The notes under the pieces: generated by a model
Database searches by the model: none
Seen by the model: the letters and a program-made list of their open reading frames with translations, nothing else
What the model was told of the DNA's origin: nothing
Translations under genes and position numbers: made by a program
Shown: positions 24,553 to 32,833 of the stretch, piece after piece
How the letters are laid out: every line of letters starts with the position of its first letter
Position numbering within the stretch: position 1 is the first letter of the stretch
Assembly (NCBI RefSeq): GCF_008831045.1
Contig: NZ_WAJS01000013.1
Location: 17,599 to 81,598 of the forward strand
Reading direction: 5' to 3'
DNA: 64,000 bases
Source of the DNA: Adlercreutzia muris
Lineage (GTDB): Bacteria; Actinomycetota; Coriobacteriia; Coriobacteriales; Eggerthellaceae

Positions 24553-25047
24553 ATGCAATTCAAGGGAACCGTGCACCGCTACGGGCGCGATATCGACACC
24601 GACGTCATCATCCCGGCCCGCTACCTGAACACCTCCGACCCGGCGGAGTTGGCCAAGCACTGCCTGGAGGATTTGGACACGGAATTCGTGAACAACGTGC
24701 AACCGGGCGACATCATCGTGGCCGACGAGAACTTCGGCTGCGGAAGCTCGCGGGAGCACGCGCCTATCGCCATCAAGGCGGCCGGGGTGGACGTGGTCAT
24801 CGCCAAGAGCTTCGCCCGCATCTTCTACCGCAACGCCATCAACACGGGGCTGGCCATCATGGAATGCCCCGAGGCGGTGGACGCCATCCGCAACGGCGAC
24901 GTGGTGAGCGTGGATGCCGATGCCGGCGTCATCATCGACGAGACCACGGGCGCGACCTTCACGGCCCAGCCCTTCCCGCCGTTCCTCATGGAGATCATCA
25001 ACGCCGGCGGTCTGGTGCCGCGCTGGCAGAAGAAGCTCGGGAACTAA
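24553..25047 (+). CDS. leuD: 3-isopropylmalate dehydratase small subunit
   Basis: A 164-residue swivelling-domain subunit partnering LeuC. Diagnostic segments are [15 protein letters not shown], the [11 protein letters not shown] substrate-binding loop and [17 protein letters not shown]. The length is typical of the short LeuD that pairs with archaeal-type LeuC. ATG 24553 has AAGGGGAGCC upstream and begins 14 bases after leuC, so the two subunits are co-expressed. Ends 23 bases before leuB. Confidence 0.96.
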   Translation: MQFKGTVHRYGRDIDTDVIIPARYLNTSDPAELAKHCLEDLDTEFVNNVQPGDIIVADENFGCGSSREHAPIAIKAAGVDVVIAKSFARIFYRNAINTGLAIMECPEAVDAIRNGDVVSVDADAGVIIDETTGATFTAQPFPPFLMEIINAGGLVPRWQKKLGN

Positions 25048-25070
25048 GGCGCGAGAGGAAGAGGGAAGCT

Positions 25071-26180
25071 ATGACGACTACCTATAAGATCTGCCTGCTG
25101 CCCGGTGACGGTATCGGGCCGGAGATTATCGCCGAGGGCGTGAAGGTGCTGAACGCCGTGGGCGCGGAGTACGATACGGCCTTCGAGTACGCCGACGCGC
25201 TCATCGGCGGTGCGGCTATCGACGAGACCGGCGAGCCTCTGCCGGCGGCCACGCTGGATGCCGCCCGCGCATCGGGTGCGGTGCTGCTGGCGGCGGTGGG
25301 GGGACCTAAGTGGGACACTACCGACCCGAATGCCCCGCGCCCGGAGCAGGGCCTGCTCGGCATCCGCAAGGAGCTGGGGCTGTACACGAACCTGCGCCCG
25401 GTGCAGATCTTCAACGCCCTGGCCGATGCGTCCACCCTGCGCCCTGAAATCGTGGACGGCGTGGACATGATGATCGTGCGCGAGCTGACGGGTGGTCTGT
25501 ACTTCGGCCGTCGCGAGCGCTTCTATGACGAACCGGCCGCCGGAGTGGACGGTGCCCCGGGTCAGCGGGCCTACGACACCCTGGAGTACTCCGAGTACGA
25601 GATCGAGCGCATCGCCCGCCAGGCCTTCGAGATCGCCCGCAAGCGTCGGGGTAAGGTGACCAGCGTCGATAAGGCCAACGTGCTGGAGACGAGCCGTCTG
25701 TGGCGCGAGATCGTGCATCGCGTGCACGATGAAGCCTACGCCGACGTTGAGTTGGAAGATCTGCTGGTGGACAACACCGCCATGCAGCTTATCAACCGCC
25801 CGGCTGACTTCGATGTGGTGGTGACCGAGAATATGTTCGGCGACATCCTCTCCGACGAGGCGGCCCAGATCACGGGCTCGCTCGGCATGCTGGCCAGCGC
25901 GAGTCTGGGCGATGGCGTGGCGCTCTACGAGCCGAGCCACGGCAGCGCCCCCGACATCGCCGGCCGCGGCATCGCCAACCCGCTCGCGCAGATCCTGTCG
26001 GTGGAGATGATGCTGCGCTACAGCTTCGACATGGCTGATGCGGCCGACGACATCCGCCGCGCCGTGACTGAGGTGCTCGACGAGGGCTGGCGCACCGGCG
26101 ACATCAAGGACGCCGAGACGCCCGTCGACCACGTGGTCGGCACCGAGCGCATGGGCGACTTGGTGGTGGCGCACTTGTAG
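25071..26180 (+). CDS. leuB: 3-isopropylmalate dehydrogenase
   Basis: A 369-residue NAD-dependent decarboxylating dehydrogenase producing the keto precursor of leucine. The sequence has the family pattern: [15 protein letters not shown] at the start, [13 protein letters not shown], the active-site [14 protein letters not shown], Lys/Asp residues in [18 protein letters not shown], the metal-binding [23 protein letters not shown], and [19 protein letters not shown]. The start has AGAGGAAGAGGGAAG upstream. It is the last gene of the leuCDB operon. Confidence 0.97.
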   Translation: MTTTYKICLLPGDGIGPEIIAEGVKVLNAVGAEYDTAFEYADALIGGAAIDETGEPLPAATLDAARASGAVLLAAVGGPKWDTTDPNAPRPEQGLLGIRKELGLYTNLRPVQIFNALADASTLRPEIVDGVDMMIVRELTGGLYFGRRERFYDEPAAGVDGAPGQRAYDTLEYSEYEIERIARQAFEIARKRRGKVTSVDKANVLETSRLWREIVHRVHDEAYADVELEDLLVDNTAMQLINRPADFDVVVTENMFGDILSDEAAQITGSLGMLASASLGDGVALYEPSHGSAPDIAGRGIANPLAQILSVEMMLRYSFDMADAADDIRRAVTEVLDEGWRTGDIKDAETPVDHVVGTERMGDLVVAHL

Positions 26181-26290
26181 TTCTCGCGACGAAATCATGG
26201 TTTCCAAGGGCGGCTTCTGAGTCGCCCTTGCGCAATAAGCGGCCCATGGAGTACAGTGACCCGCGCGGAACGCGGCGATCGAAGGGAGGG

Positions 26291-27820
26291 ATGGCCACGG
26301 TCTCGAAAAAGGGCATCGGAGCGTTGCGCGGCGCTCTCACGCCGGCGGCCTGGGCCGTTCTCATCGCCTATGCGCTCTATCGGCTCGTCGCCTACACGAG
26401 CTACGTGACCAACTTCGGCTTCTTCGCCGACCCGCTCGGCTACGTCTCCGACCTGCCGTTCATGATCGGTGCGGCCCTGGGGAATTTCACTTCCTGCGCC
26501 ATCGTGTTCGTGCTCTGCGCGACGGGCCGCTTGCGTCGCTGGGGGCTCGACTGCCGCAGCGCGCTGCTCATCGTGGCCCTCATCTACCTGGTGGTTGCCT
26601 TCGCTCCGGCACCGCTGCTGGAAGAGGGAGTCGCCACGTCCCTTCTCGGCGTGCTCTGGGGCCTCACGGTGACCGTGGTGCGGTTCGCGGCCATCGAGTT
26701 GCTGCGCGCCGAGCGCTCGCCCATGGTGCTCATCGTGCAGCTGGCAATCGCTGCCTTCCTGTTCGCCCTGGGCTCCTACGGTTTGCGATCGCTGCCGCCC
26801 CTGTGGTCCACCCTGTTCGAGGTGGCGGCGGCCCTCGTGCTCGTACCGCTCTTCGGATTCCTGCGCTCGTATCTCTCTCGTTTGCCCGATGACGATGAGG
26901 GTGCCGTCCCGGCGGCCGATGGCGGGGAGAGTTGGGCCGCCGCCGGGCAGGAGGATGCCGTCCACGCCGGCCTCGCCCGGTTCCGCCGCACCCTTGCCGA
27001 GAGTTCCACGCCCATTCTGGCAGCGTCCTTCTTCGAGCTAGTCTGCGGCTTGGTGAACATGTACGCCTCCTGCGCCCACGCCTCGTTCGCCATTTCCGCC
27101 CAAGTGCCCCTGGAGGGGTCGCTGGTGTGCAGCGTGCTCGTCATTGCCTTCGTGGCCCTCACGGCTCGGGTACCCCACAGCCGCTTCATGTACCTGGTGG
27201 TCTTCCCCGGGGCGATCGCGGTCTTTCTGGCGCTGCCCTATTTCGGGGAGGTCTGGGGACGCTCCCTCGGCACGGTCATCTACTCGGCCTACAGCTTCAC
27301 GGCTATGCTCTCCATGTTTTGCGTGATCCGCGCCTGCCGCCGCACCGGGGACGAGGTCTACGGCATTGCCGCGTTCATGGCCGCTGCCACCCGCCTGTGC
27401 CTCATGGTGGGCCTGGCGCTCGGATGGTATTTCGGGAACCTCCGGGAGGGGAGCACGTTTCTGCACCTGTCCATCGTTTGCGTCACCTGCGTGTACGTGC
27501 TCGGTATGGTGCTCTTGCTCTGGGGCTTCCGCAGCTCGCGGGAGAAGCGGGTGGTGAAGGTGGTGGAGGTGATCGTCGAGCAGCCGCCGGCCACCTTCGA
27601 GGAGTTTCGCGCCGCCCGGGTGGAGGAGCTCACCGAGCGCTACGATCTGTCGCCCCGCGAGCGCGATGTGCTGGTGGGTCTGGCCCAGGGGAACACCGCC
27701 GCGAGCATTGCCGAGGGACTGCACATATCTACATCCACGGCCCAAGGCTATATCAAGAGCCTGTACGTTAAACTTGGCGTGAACAAGAAGCAGCAGGTCA
27801 TCGACTTGTTTCAAAAATAA
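26291..27820 (+). CDS. Membrane-bound LuxR-type regulator
   Basis: A 509-residue protein with about 10-12 transmembrane helices in the first 400 residues and a LuxR helix-turn-helix at the C-terminus (about 445-509: LSPRERDVLVGLAQGNTAASIAEGLHISTSTAQGYIKSLYVKLG; the long motif is split here only by position). This MFS-like sensor plus LuxR layout is a hallmark of Eggerthellaceae, where such proteins usually sit beside the reductase gene they control. ATG 26291 follows GGGAGGG closely; in-frame starts at 26228 (TTG) and 26246 (ATG) are possible. It precedes the flavoprotein gene at 27983 in the same direction. A weak hairpin (27831-27848) lies between them. Confidence 0.85.
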   Translation: MATVSKKGIGALRGALTPAAWAVLIAYALYRLVAYTSYVTNFGFFADPLGYVSDLPFMIGAALGNFTSCAIVFVLCATGRLRRWGLDCRSALLIVALIYLVVAFAPAPLLEEGVATSLLGVLWGLTVTVVRFAAIELLRAERSPMVLIVQLAIAAFLFALGSYGLRSLPPLWSTLFEVAAALVLVPLFGFLRSYLSRLPDDDEGAVPAADGGESWAAAGQEDAVHAGLARFRRTLAESSTPILAASFFELVCGLVNMYASCAHASFAISAQVPLEGSLVCSVLVIAFVALTARVPHSRFMYLVVFPGAIAVFLALPYFGEVWGRSLGTVIYSAYSFTAMLSMFCVIRACRRTGDEVYGIAAFMAAATRLCLMVGLALGWYFGNLREGSTFLHLSIVCVTCVYVLGMVLLLWGFRSSREKRVVKVVEVIVEQPPATFEEFRAARVEELTERYDLSPRERDVLVGLAQGNTAASIAEGLHISTSTAQGYIKSLYVKLGVNKKQQVIDLFQK

Positions 27821-27830
27821 CCATTTTTTG

Positions 27831-27856
27831 GGGGAGCGGGAATTCCCCTTCTTTTC
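27831..27856 (+). terminator. Weak terminator after LuxR regulator gene
   Basis: GGGGA/TCCCC stem of 5 bp with an 8-base loop followed by TTCTTTTC. Too weak to be certain. Confidence 0.35.
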
Positions 27857-27982
27857 TAGACTTCGCGCTGCACAGATCGTTTCGTGCTGCCGCGTCATCG
27901 GCGCGGCGCCCGCTTGCTCAAGGGGAGGGGCGGGTCGGGCACGGCGATCGCGAGCGAATCCTTAGAAAGGGAGGGATTTCGT

Positions 27983-29494
27983 ATGACGATTTCACGTCGT
28001 GACTTTCTGAAGATCGGCGGTGCCTCGTGCATCGTCGCCGGAGCCGGCGCGGCCCTGGCGGGCTGCAGCCCCGCGGGCGGCGAGGCTGCAGCCCCGCTTG
28101 CCGAGACCGGCGAGGCGGCCCTGGTGGGCTACGCTCCGGTGAACTTCACCGATGAGGTCGATATTCTCATCATCGGATCGGGCTACGCCGGTCTGGCGGC
28201 CGCCATGGCCCCGGCGCTGGCGGGTAAGAAGATCATCATCGCCGAGAAGCAGGCCCAGATCGGCGGCGACTCCGCCACCTCCTGCTGCTTCATGTTCGCC
28301 AACGGCACCGAGCTGCAGCAGGCGGCTGGCAACCCCATGACCATCGACGAGTACTGGGAGGCCAGTGCCGAGAAGCTGAGCGCCGGCTGGGATCAGTACG
28401 AGTGGTTTGGCGAGTGGGTCAAGGGCAAGACCTACGCCAACACCCGCTTCGTGGACTCCGCCATCAACGACTTCGGCGCGAAGTTCCAAGAGCCCTGCAC
28501 CGAGGCCGAGCTGCCCCGCCTGTTCGGCTCCGTGATCCTGCCGGCCGACGGCATCGGCTCGGGCGGCCCCAACATCCTGCAGCCCATCGCTGCGAAGCTG
28601 GGAGAGCTCGGCGTGGAGACCCGCTGCGGCCTGCGCGCGACGGCCCTCATCAAGGATCCCGAGGGTGCGGTTATCGGCTGCCGCTTCGAGGACGCCACCT
28701 CCGGCAAGATGACCGACATCAAGGCTGCGGCTACGGTGCTCGCCACCGGCGGTTTCGCTGACAACGGCGAGATGGTCATGGAGCACCTGCCTGCCTGGGC
28801 CAATCACGCCCAGCTGGTGCACGGCTGCATCGGCGAGGGCCACAAGATGGCCGAGGCCGCCGGCGCCCAGATGTTCGGCATGGACTCCTCCTTCGAGCGC
28901 TGCAACCTCATGGGCGACATCCCCAACTGCACCACCTGGGGCTACTGGACGCCCGTGGTGCTGGTGCTGCCCAACGGCAAGCGCTTCATCGAGGAGGCCC
29001 AGTCCCACGACGCCGCCCAGGCCGCCGTGGACGCGGGCTACCGCCAGTGGTGGTCCATCTTCGACCAGCGCGCCTTCGATGCCCGTGCCATCGGCCATTC
29101 CGTCGAGGGCAACATCAAGAGCCACGAGGACGTGTACGTGAAGGCCGACACGCTGGAGGATCTGGCCGCGGGCATGGACGTGCCCGTTGACAACCTGAAG
29201 GCCACCTTCGCCCGCTACGATGAGCTGGTGGCCAGCGGCGAGGATGCCGACTTCGGCAAGAAGGCCTGGCTCGAGTCGCTGCAGCCGCCCTACCACGCCC
29301 TGAAGCTGAACGTGTGCCGCTACAAGACCTCCGGCGGCGTGATGTGCGGCCCAAACAACCAGGTGCTCGACATGAATGACGAGGAGATCCCCGGTCTGTA
29401 CGCCGCCGGCGCCGTGGCGCTCCAGTCCTTCGCAAGCGTGTCCGCCTGCATGTCCACCGGCTACTACACCGGCGAGACCCTGGCCGCCCTGTAA
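27983..29494 (+). CDS. Tat-exported FAD-dependent reductase (fumarate-reductase-like flavoprotein)
   Basis: A 503-residue FAD_binding_2 protein. It has a Tat signal SRRDFLK (residues 4-10) with LAGC at Cys28, suggesting export and possible lipid anchoring, then the dinucleotide-binding GSGYAG (65-70) with Glu88 following. The end carries IPGLYAAGAV, where FAD is closed in. The segment that in fumarate reductases reads HTMGG is KTSGG here, and the region around NGKRFIEE continues with QSHDAAQ rather than TTRDKAS, so fumarate is unlikely to be the substrate. No FMN-binding or haem domain is fused, so electrons come from a separate partner not found nearby. RBS AAGGGAGGG precedes ATG. It is likely controlled by the LuxR protein upstream. 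Confidence 0.88.
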   Translation: MTISRRDFLKIGGASCIVAGAGAALAGCSPAGGEAAAPLAETGEAALVGYAPVNFTDEVDILIIGSGYAGLAAAMAPALAGKKIIIAEKQAQIGGDSATSCCFMFANGTELQQAAGNPMTIDEYWEASAEKLSAGWDQYEWFGEWVKGKTYANTRFVDSAINDFGAKFQEPCTEAELPRLFGSVILPADGIGSGGPNILQPIAAKLGELGVETRCGLRATALIKDPEGAVIGCRFEDATSGKMTDIKAAATVLATGGFADNGEMVMEHLPAWANHAQLVHGCIGEGHKMAEAAGAQMFGMDSSFERCNLMGDIPNCTTWGYWTPVVLVLPNGKRFIEEAQSHDAAQAAVDAGYRQWWSIFDQRAFDARAIGHSVEGNIKSHEDVYVKADTLEDLAAGMDVPVDNLKATFARYDELVASGEDADFGKKAWLESLQPPYHALKLNVCRYKTSGGVMCGPNNQVLDMNDEEIPGLYAAGAVALQSFASVSACMSTGYYTGETLAAL

Positions 29495-29533
29495 GGAGCC
29501 TCCCCCTCCGCGGGCGCCCCGGTGCCCGGGTGA

Positions 29534-29568
29534 AGCGGCCGTCCCGTTCGCGGGACGGCCGCTTTTTT
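29534..29568 (+). terminator. Strong intrinsic terminator after flavoprotein gene
   Basis: 13-bp stem AGCGGCCGTCCCG/CGGGACGGCCGCT with TTCG tetraloop followed by a T-tract. Confidence 0.95.
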
Positions 29569-29652
29569 GCGCGAGTTCCCCGTTGCGCATTATTCTGAGT
29601 TGCGGTTAAATGGGGCGGTACCCCGAGAGAAATCGAGCGAAAGGATCCGAGC

Positions 29653-30033
29653 ATGACGACGATGAAACTGGCCGTACCCACCATGGGCGAGGCAGGGCTT
29701 GAGGCCCAGCGTGCGGGGCATTTCGGCCACTGCAATCGCTTTACCATCGTGACCATCGAGGACGGTAAAGTGCTGTCCGAGACCGGCGTGGTGGAGAATC
29801 CGCCCCACGAGTCGGGCGGCTGCCTGCGTCCGGTGGGCCTCTTGGCGGGCGAGGGCGTGAACGCCATCGTGGCCGCGGGCATGGGTGGACGCCCGCTTGC
29901 GGGTTTCAACCAGGCGGGCATCACTGTGTACTTCGACAACGTGCACCCGGTCGTGGGCGATGCCGCGGCTGCCGTGGCTGCCGGCGAGGCCCCCATCATG
30001 GATCCCTCCCAGGCCTGCCAGCACCACCACTAG
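29653..30033 (+). CDS. NifX/NafY-like dinitrogenase cofactor family protein
   Basis: A 126-residue protein with the NifX/NifB-C-terminal fold seen in iron-molybdenum cofactor carrier proteins: FGHCNRFTIVTIEDGKV, then ETGVVENPPHESGGCLRPVGLL, GVNAIVAAGMGGRPL and ITVYFDN. The C-terminal tail ends in QHHH and can add metal binding. No nitrogenase is present; stand-alone members in anaerobes are of unknown function and are thought to bind metal clusters. It is monocistronic, between two intrinsic terminators, with GAAAGG upstream. Confidence 0.88.
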   Translation: MTTMKLAVPTMGEAGLEAQRAGHFGHCNRFTIVTIEDGKVLSETGVVENPPHESGGCLRPVGLLAGEGVNAIVAAGMGGRPLAGFNQAGITVYFDNVHPVVGDAAAAVAAGEAPIMDPSQACQHHH

Positions 30034-30060
30034 AATCTGCCTGACGCAGATCAACCACCC

Positions 30061-30089
30061 AGGCGCAGCCGTTCGCGGTTGCGCCTTTT
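30061..30089. terminator. Terminator between NifX-like and ATPase genes
   Basis: 11-bp stem (AGGCGCAGCCG with its complement, one G-U pair) with TTCG loop followed by TTTT. Located between convergent genes and can serve both. Confidence 0.9.
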
Positions 30090-30099
30090 GCGTCGGAGG

Positions 30100-31209
30100 C
30101 TATATCTGCAAGGGGCCGAGCTTGGCTTCCAGATAAGCGCGGAATCCCGGTAGCTCGAAGGTGACATAGGAGGGGCCGCGCTCTCCGATGATTCCTTGCT
30201 CGATGAGGCGGCGCTTGTAGGTGCTGGCGTAGTTGCTTCCTTCGCCGAGGCGCTCGGCGATAACGGCGATGCGGCTTTCGTCCTCATCGAGGAGCATGGC
30301 CTGAAGGAAAAGCAGATCTTTGGGGGACAGGTCGTAGTAGGTGGCCTCCAGAACGCGTTCAGTGAAATTGCGATGGGCCGCCTCGGCACCTCTGAGCACG
30401 TCCTCAAGGGAGATGGTCTTCTCGCCGGGGTTTTGCGCCCAGCTCTGAAACCCTACGAGCTGCATGAGGTAGGGGAAGCCCTCGCTTGCTTCCACAGCTT
30501 GCGTCAGGGCCTCGGGAGTGATGGAGCGGCCGCCTTCCTCAGCGGTCAGTCGGATGCCCTCGGCTATGTCCTCATCGGCGATATTGCCCAAACGATAGCG
30601 GTTGGCCCGTCGCAAAAAGGAAACCGACTCGTTGCGCAGAAGCGAGCTCACCTTTCCGGGGAGCCCCGCAAGGACGAGAGCGACGGCGCGCTCCTCGCCG
30701 ACGAAATGCTGGTAGACCGTCGCCAGCTGGATCATCTCATCCAAGTCGGGGCGCACCTCATCGACGGTGATGAGCAGGCCGATGCCCTGGTCGTTCAGGG
30801 CTTGAAGCATGCGTGTCATACGGGTGCGCCAGTTGCCGCCGGCTGTGGCGCCCGGTTCCCATTCCAGGCCGAGAAGCTGTCCGACCGTCAGTCCCTTGAG
30901 GCGGGTCTTCTCAGATGTGTCGATAAAGTTGGCTGCTGCGTCGCGCGTGCGTTCGATGATGTCTTCCAGCATGCCCGGAATCGCTGCGACGTTGACGGAG
31001 ATCCACCCGTGCTCGGCGGCAATGCGGGACAAGTAGAGGAGCAGTGCCGTCTTGCCCGTGCCGCGCGCCCCGGTGAGAATGGTCGAGAGGTTGGGGTCGC
31101 CGGGACCGTTCTCGAAAGCGGACTCCATTTCCGAGATGATGTCGAGGCGTCCTGCCATCAGCAAGGGCACGCGTCCGAAAGTGGGAGTGAATGGATTCGG
31201 TGCGGTCAC
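30100..31209 (-). CDS. AAA-type ATPase
   Basis: A 369-residue ATPase with Walker A GARGTGKTALLLYLSR near residue 40, Walker B-like GLLITVDEV, and a C-terminal winged-helix-like region (DLLFLQAM, RIAVIAERLGEGSNYASTYKRRL). This layout is common in coriobacterial and clostridial ATP-binding proteins of unknown role, distantly like Cdc6/Orc-type STAND ATPases. GTG 31209 is preferred because AAAAGGAGG lies just upstream; a longer in-frame form from ATG 31245 would include the ribosome site as coding. Short A+T-rich repeats lie immediately upstream (31224-31275). Substrate and pathway unknown. Confidence 0.75.
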   Translation of the reverse strand: MTAPNPFTPTFGRVPLLMAGRLDIISEMESAFENGPGDPNLSTILTGARGTGKTALLLYLSRIAAEHGWISVNVAAIPGMLEDIIERTRDAAANFIDTSEKTRLKGLTVGQLLGLEWEPGATAGGNWRTRMTRMLQALNDQGIGLLITVDEVRPDLDEMIQLATVYQHFVGEERAVALVLAGLPGKVSSLLRNESVSFLRRANRYRLGNIADEDIAEGIRLTAEEGGRSITPEALTQAVEASEGFPYLMQLVGFQSWAQNPGEKTISLEDVLRGAEAAHRNFTERVLEATYYDLSPKDLLFLQAMLLDEDESRIAVIAERLGEGSNYASTYKRRLIEQGIIGERGPSYVTFELPGFRAYLEAKLGPLQI

Positions 31210-31223
31210 ATTGCCTCCTTTTG

Positions 31224-31275
31224 CGATTTTAGGCGATTTTTGCAATTTTAGGCGATTTTAGGCAAGTTTTGCAAG
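31224..31275 (-). repeat. Short A/T-rich repeats in ATPase promoter region
   Basis: Read on the minus strand, the unit CGCCTAAAAT recurs (with TGCCTAAAAT and TGCAAAAAT variants) about every 10 bases, roughly five to six times, ending at the ribosome site of the ATPase gene. One-turn spacing suggests a cooperative protein-binding site. Confidence 0.6.
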
Positions 31276-31393
31276 ACGGAGACCGGTGGGCCTCCGACGG
31301 TTTCCGACGCGCGCCTTTTTAGCGCTTGCGTTACAATACCCGGAGCTTATCTGAGAGGGGCGCATGGCGCCCGATGACGACGAAGGACTCGCT

Positions 31394-32710
31394 ATGGCCA
31401 TTAACGCACCTGAAGGGACGCGCGATCTTCTGCCCGATGAGGCGCTGTTCTGGAACCAGTTTAAGCAGACGGCGGCCGAGGTGTTCGGCACCTATGGTTA
31501 TCTGCCCATCGACACGCCCATCATGGAGCAGACCGAGCTGTTCGTCCGCGGCATCGGCGAGGCCACCGACGTGGTGTCCAAGGAGATGTTCACGGCCATT
31601 TCCGGCGAGAATCTGCGCCGCTGGGTGGAAGAGGGGAAGGCCCCGAAGGCGAAAAGCCGCCTGTCGCTGCGCCCCGAGGGCACGGCCGGCGTGGTGCGCG
31701 CCGTGGTTCAGCACGATCTGGTGCCCCAAGGGGCGGCGCCCGCGAAGCTCATGTACGCGGGCCCGATGTTTCGCGCCGAGCGCCCGCAGAAGGGCCGCCA
31801 GCGCCAGTTCAACCAGGTGGGCGTGGAGTGCCTGGGTGCCGAGGAGCCTACCATCGACGCCGAGGCCATCATCATGCTCATGCGCTTCTACGAGAAGGTG
31901 GGCATTCCGCGCGAGTCCGTGCGCCTGCTGCTGAACTCCATGGGTTGCGAGCAGTGCCGCCCGGCCTACCGCGAGAAGGTGCGCGCCTACATGGATGCGC
32001 ACGCCGGCGAGCTGTGCGAGACCTGTCTCACCCGCGCCGAGGTGAACCCGCTGCGGGCCTTCGACTGCAAGAACCCCCAGTGTGCGGCCGTGATGGCGAA
32101 CGCGCCGAAGATCACCGATCACCTCTGCGATGACTGTCGCGAGCACTACGGGGCCGTGAAGGCCCTGCTCGACGGCGCGGGCGTGGTCTACGAGGAGGAC
32201 TACAAGCTCGTGCGCGGGCTCGATTATTACACGCGCACGGTGTTCGAGGTGCAGGTGGATAACGGTATGGGCGCCCAGAACGCCATCGGCGGCGGCGGGC
32301 GCTACGACAAGCTGGCCGAGGAGGTGGGCGGACGAGCCACCCCGGGCCTCGGCTTCGCCCTTGGCTTCGAGCGCTGCGTGCTGGCCCTAGAGGCGGCCGG
32401 TGTGGAATTCCCCCGCGCCCAGCGCTGCGACTTGTTCGTGGCCTGCGTAGACGACACCGTGCGAGCCCGGGCCTTCGCGCTCGTGCAGGAGTGCCGCGAC
32501 GCCGGCTTCGTCACCGAGATGGACCACCAGAAGCGCTCCTTGAAGAGCCAGTTCAAGCTGGCCGACAAGCTGGGCGCGGCCCGCGTGGCCGTGCTCGGCC
32601 CCGACGAGCTGGACGCGGGCGAGGTGACCCTGCGCGACATGGCCACCCACACCGAGGCCAAGGTGCGCCTGGGGGAGGTCGTCGGCGAGATGGGCCGCGC
32701 GATCCTGTAG
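31394..32710 (+). CDS. hisS: Histidyl-tRNA synthetase
   Basis: A 438-residue class II aminoacyl-tRNA synthetase. Motif 1 is around TPIMEQTELFVRGIGE, motif 2 is AGPMFRAERPQKGRQRQFNQVG (here divided by position, near residue 115-135), the His-specific segments are VRGLDYYTRTVFEV and GGGGRYDKLAEEVGG, and motif 3 is GLGFALGFER. The C-terminal anticodon-binding domain follows. A Zn-like Cys set (EQCRP, ETCLTRAEVNPLRAFDCKNPQC region) occupies the insertion domain. ATG 31394 with GAAGGA upstream is chosen over ATG 31364, which adds ten residues of poor quality. Confidence 0.96.
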   Translation: MAINAPEGTRDLLPDEALFWNQFKQTAAEVFGTYGYLPIDTPIMEQTELFVRGIGEATDVVSKEMFTAISGENLRRWVEEGKAPKAKSRLSLRPEGTAGVVRAVVQHDLVPQGAAPAKLMYAGPMFRAERPQKGRQRQFNQVGVECLGAEEPTIDAEAIIMLMRFYEKVGIPRESVRLLLNSMGCEQCRPAYREKVRAYMDAHAGELCETCLTRAEVNPLRAFDCKNPQCAAVMANAPKITDHLCDDCREHYGAVKALLDGAGVVYEEDYKLVRGLDYYTRTVFEVQVDNGMGAQNAIGGGGRYDKLAEEVGGRATPGLGFALGFERCVLALEAAGVEFPRAQRCDLFVACVDDTVRARAFALVQECRDAGFVTEMDHQKRSLKSQFKLADKLGAARVAVLGPDELDAGEVTLRDMATHTEAKVRLGEVVGEMGRAIL

Positions 32711-32833
32711 CACGAGCGCGCTACGCGGTTTGGCACGGCAACACGTTAAGGTCGTGCCCCGTTTTGCTGCCCGATACGGTTTGGGACGGGAGCGCGTCGA
32801 GGGCGCGCCTCGCTTTGCTTTGGAGCCGTTGCG

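Noticed and set aside
27983..29494. Selenocysteine or fused FMN/haem domain in the flavoproteins
   Set aside because: No in-frame UGA, no FMN_bind or CxxCH motif; both proteins consist only of the Tat signal and FAD domain.
32711..32833. Terminator between hisS and the sigma fusion gene
   Set aside because: GGCACG/CGTGCC is only 6 bp with a 15-base loop and an imperfect T-tract; too weak to list.
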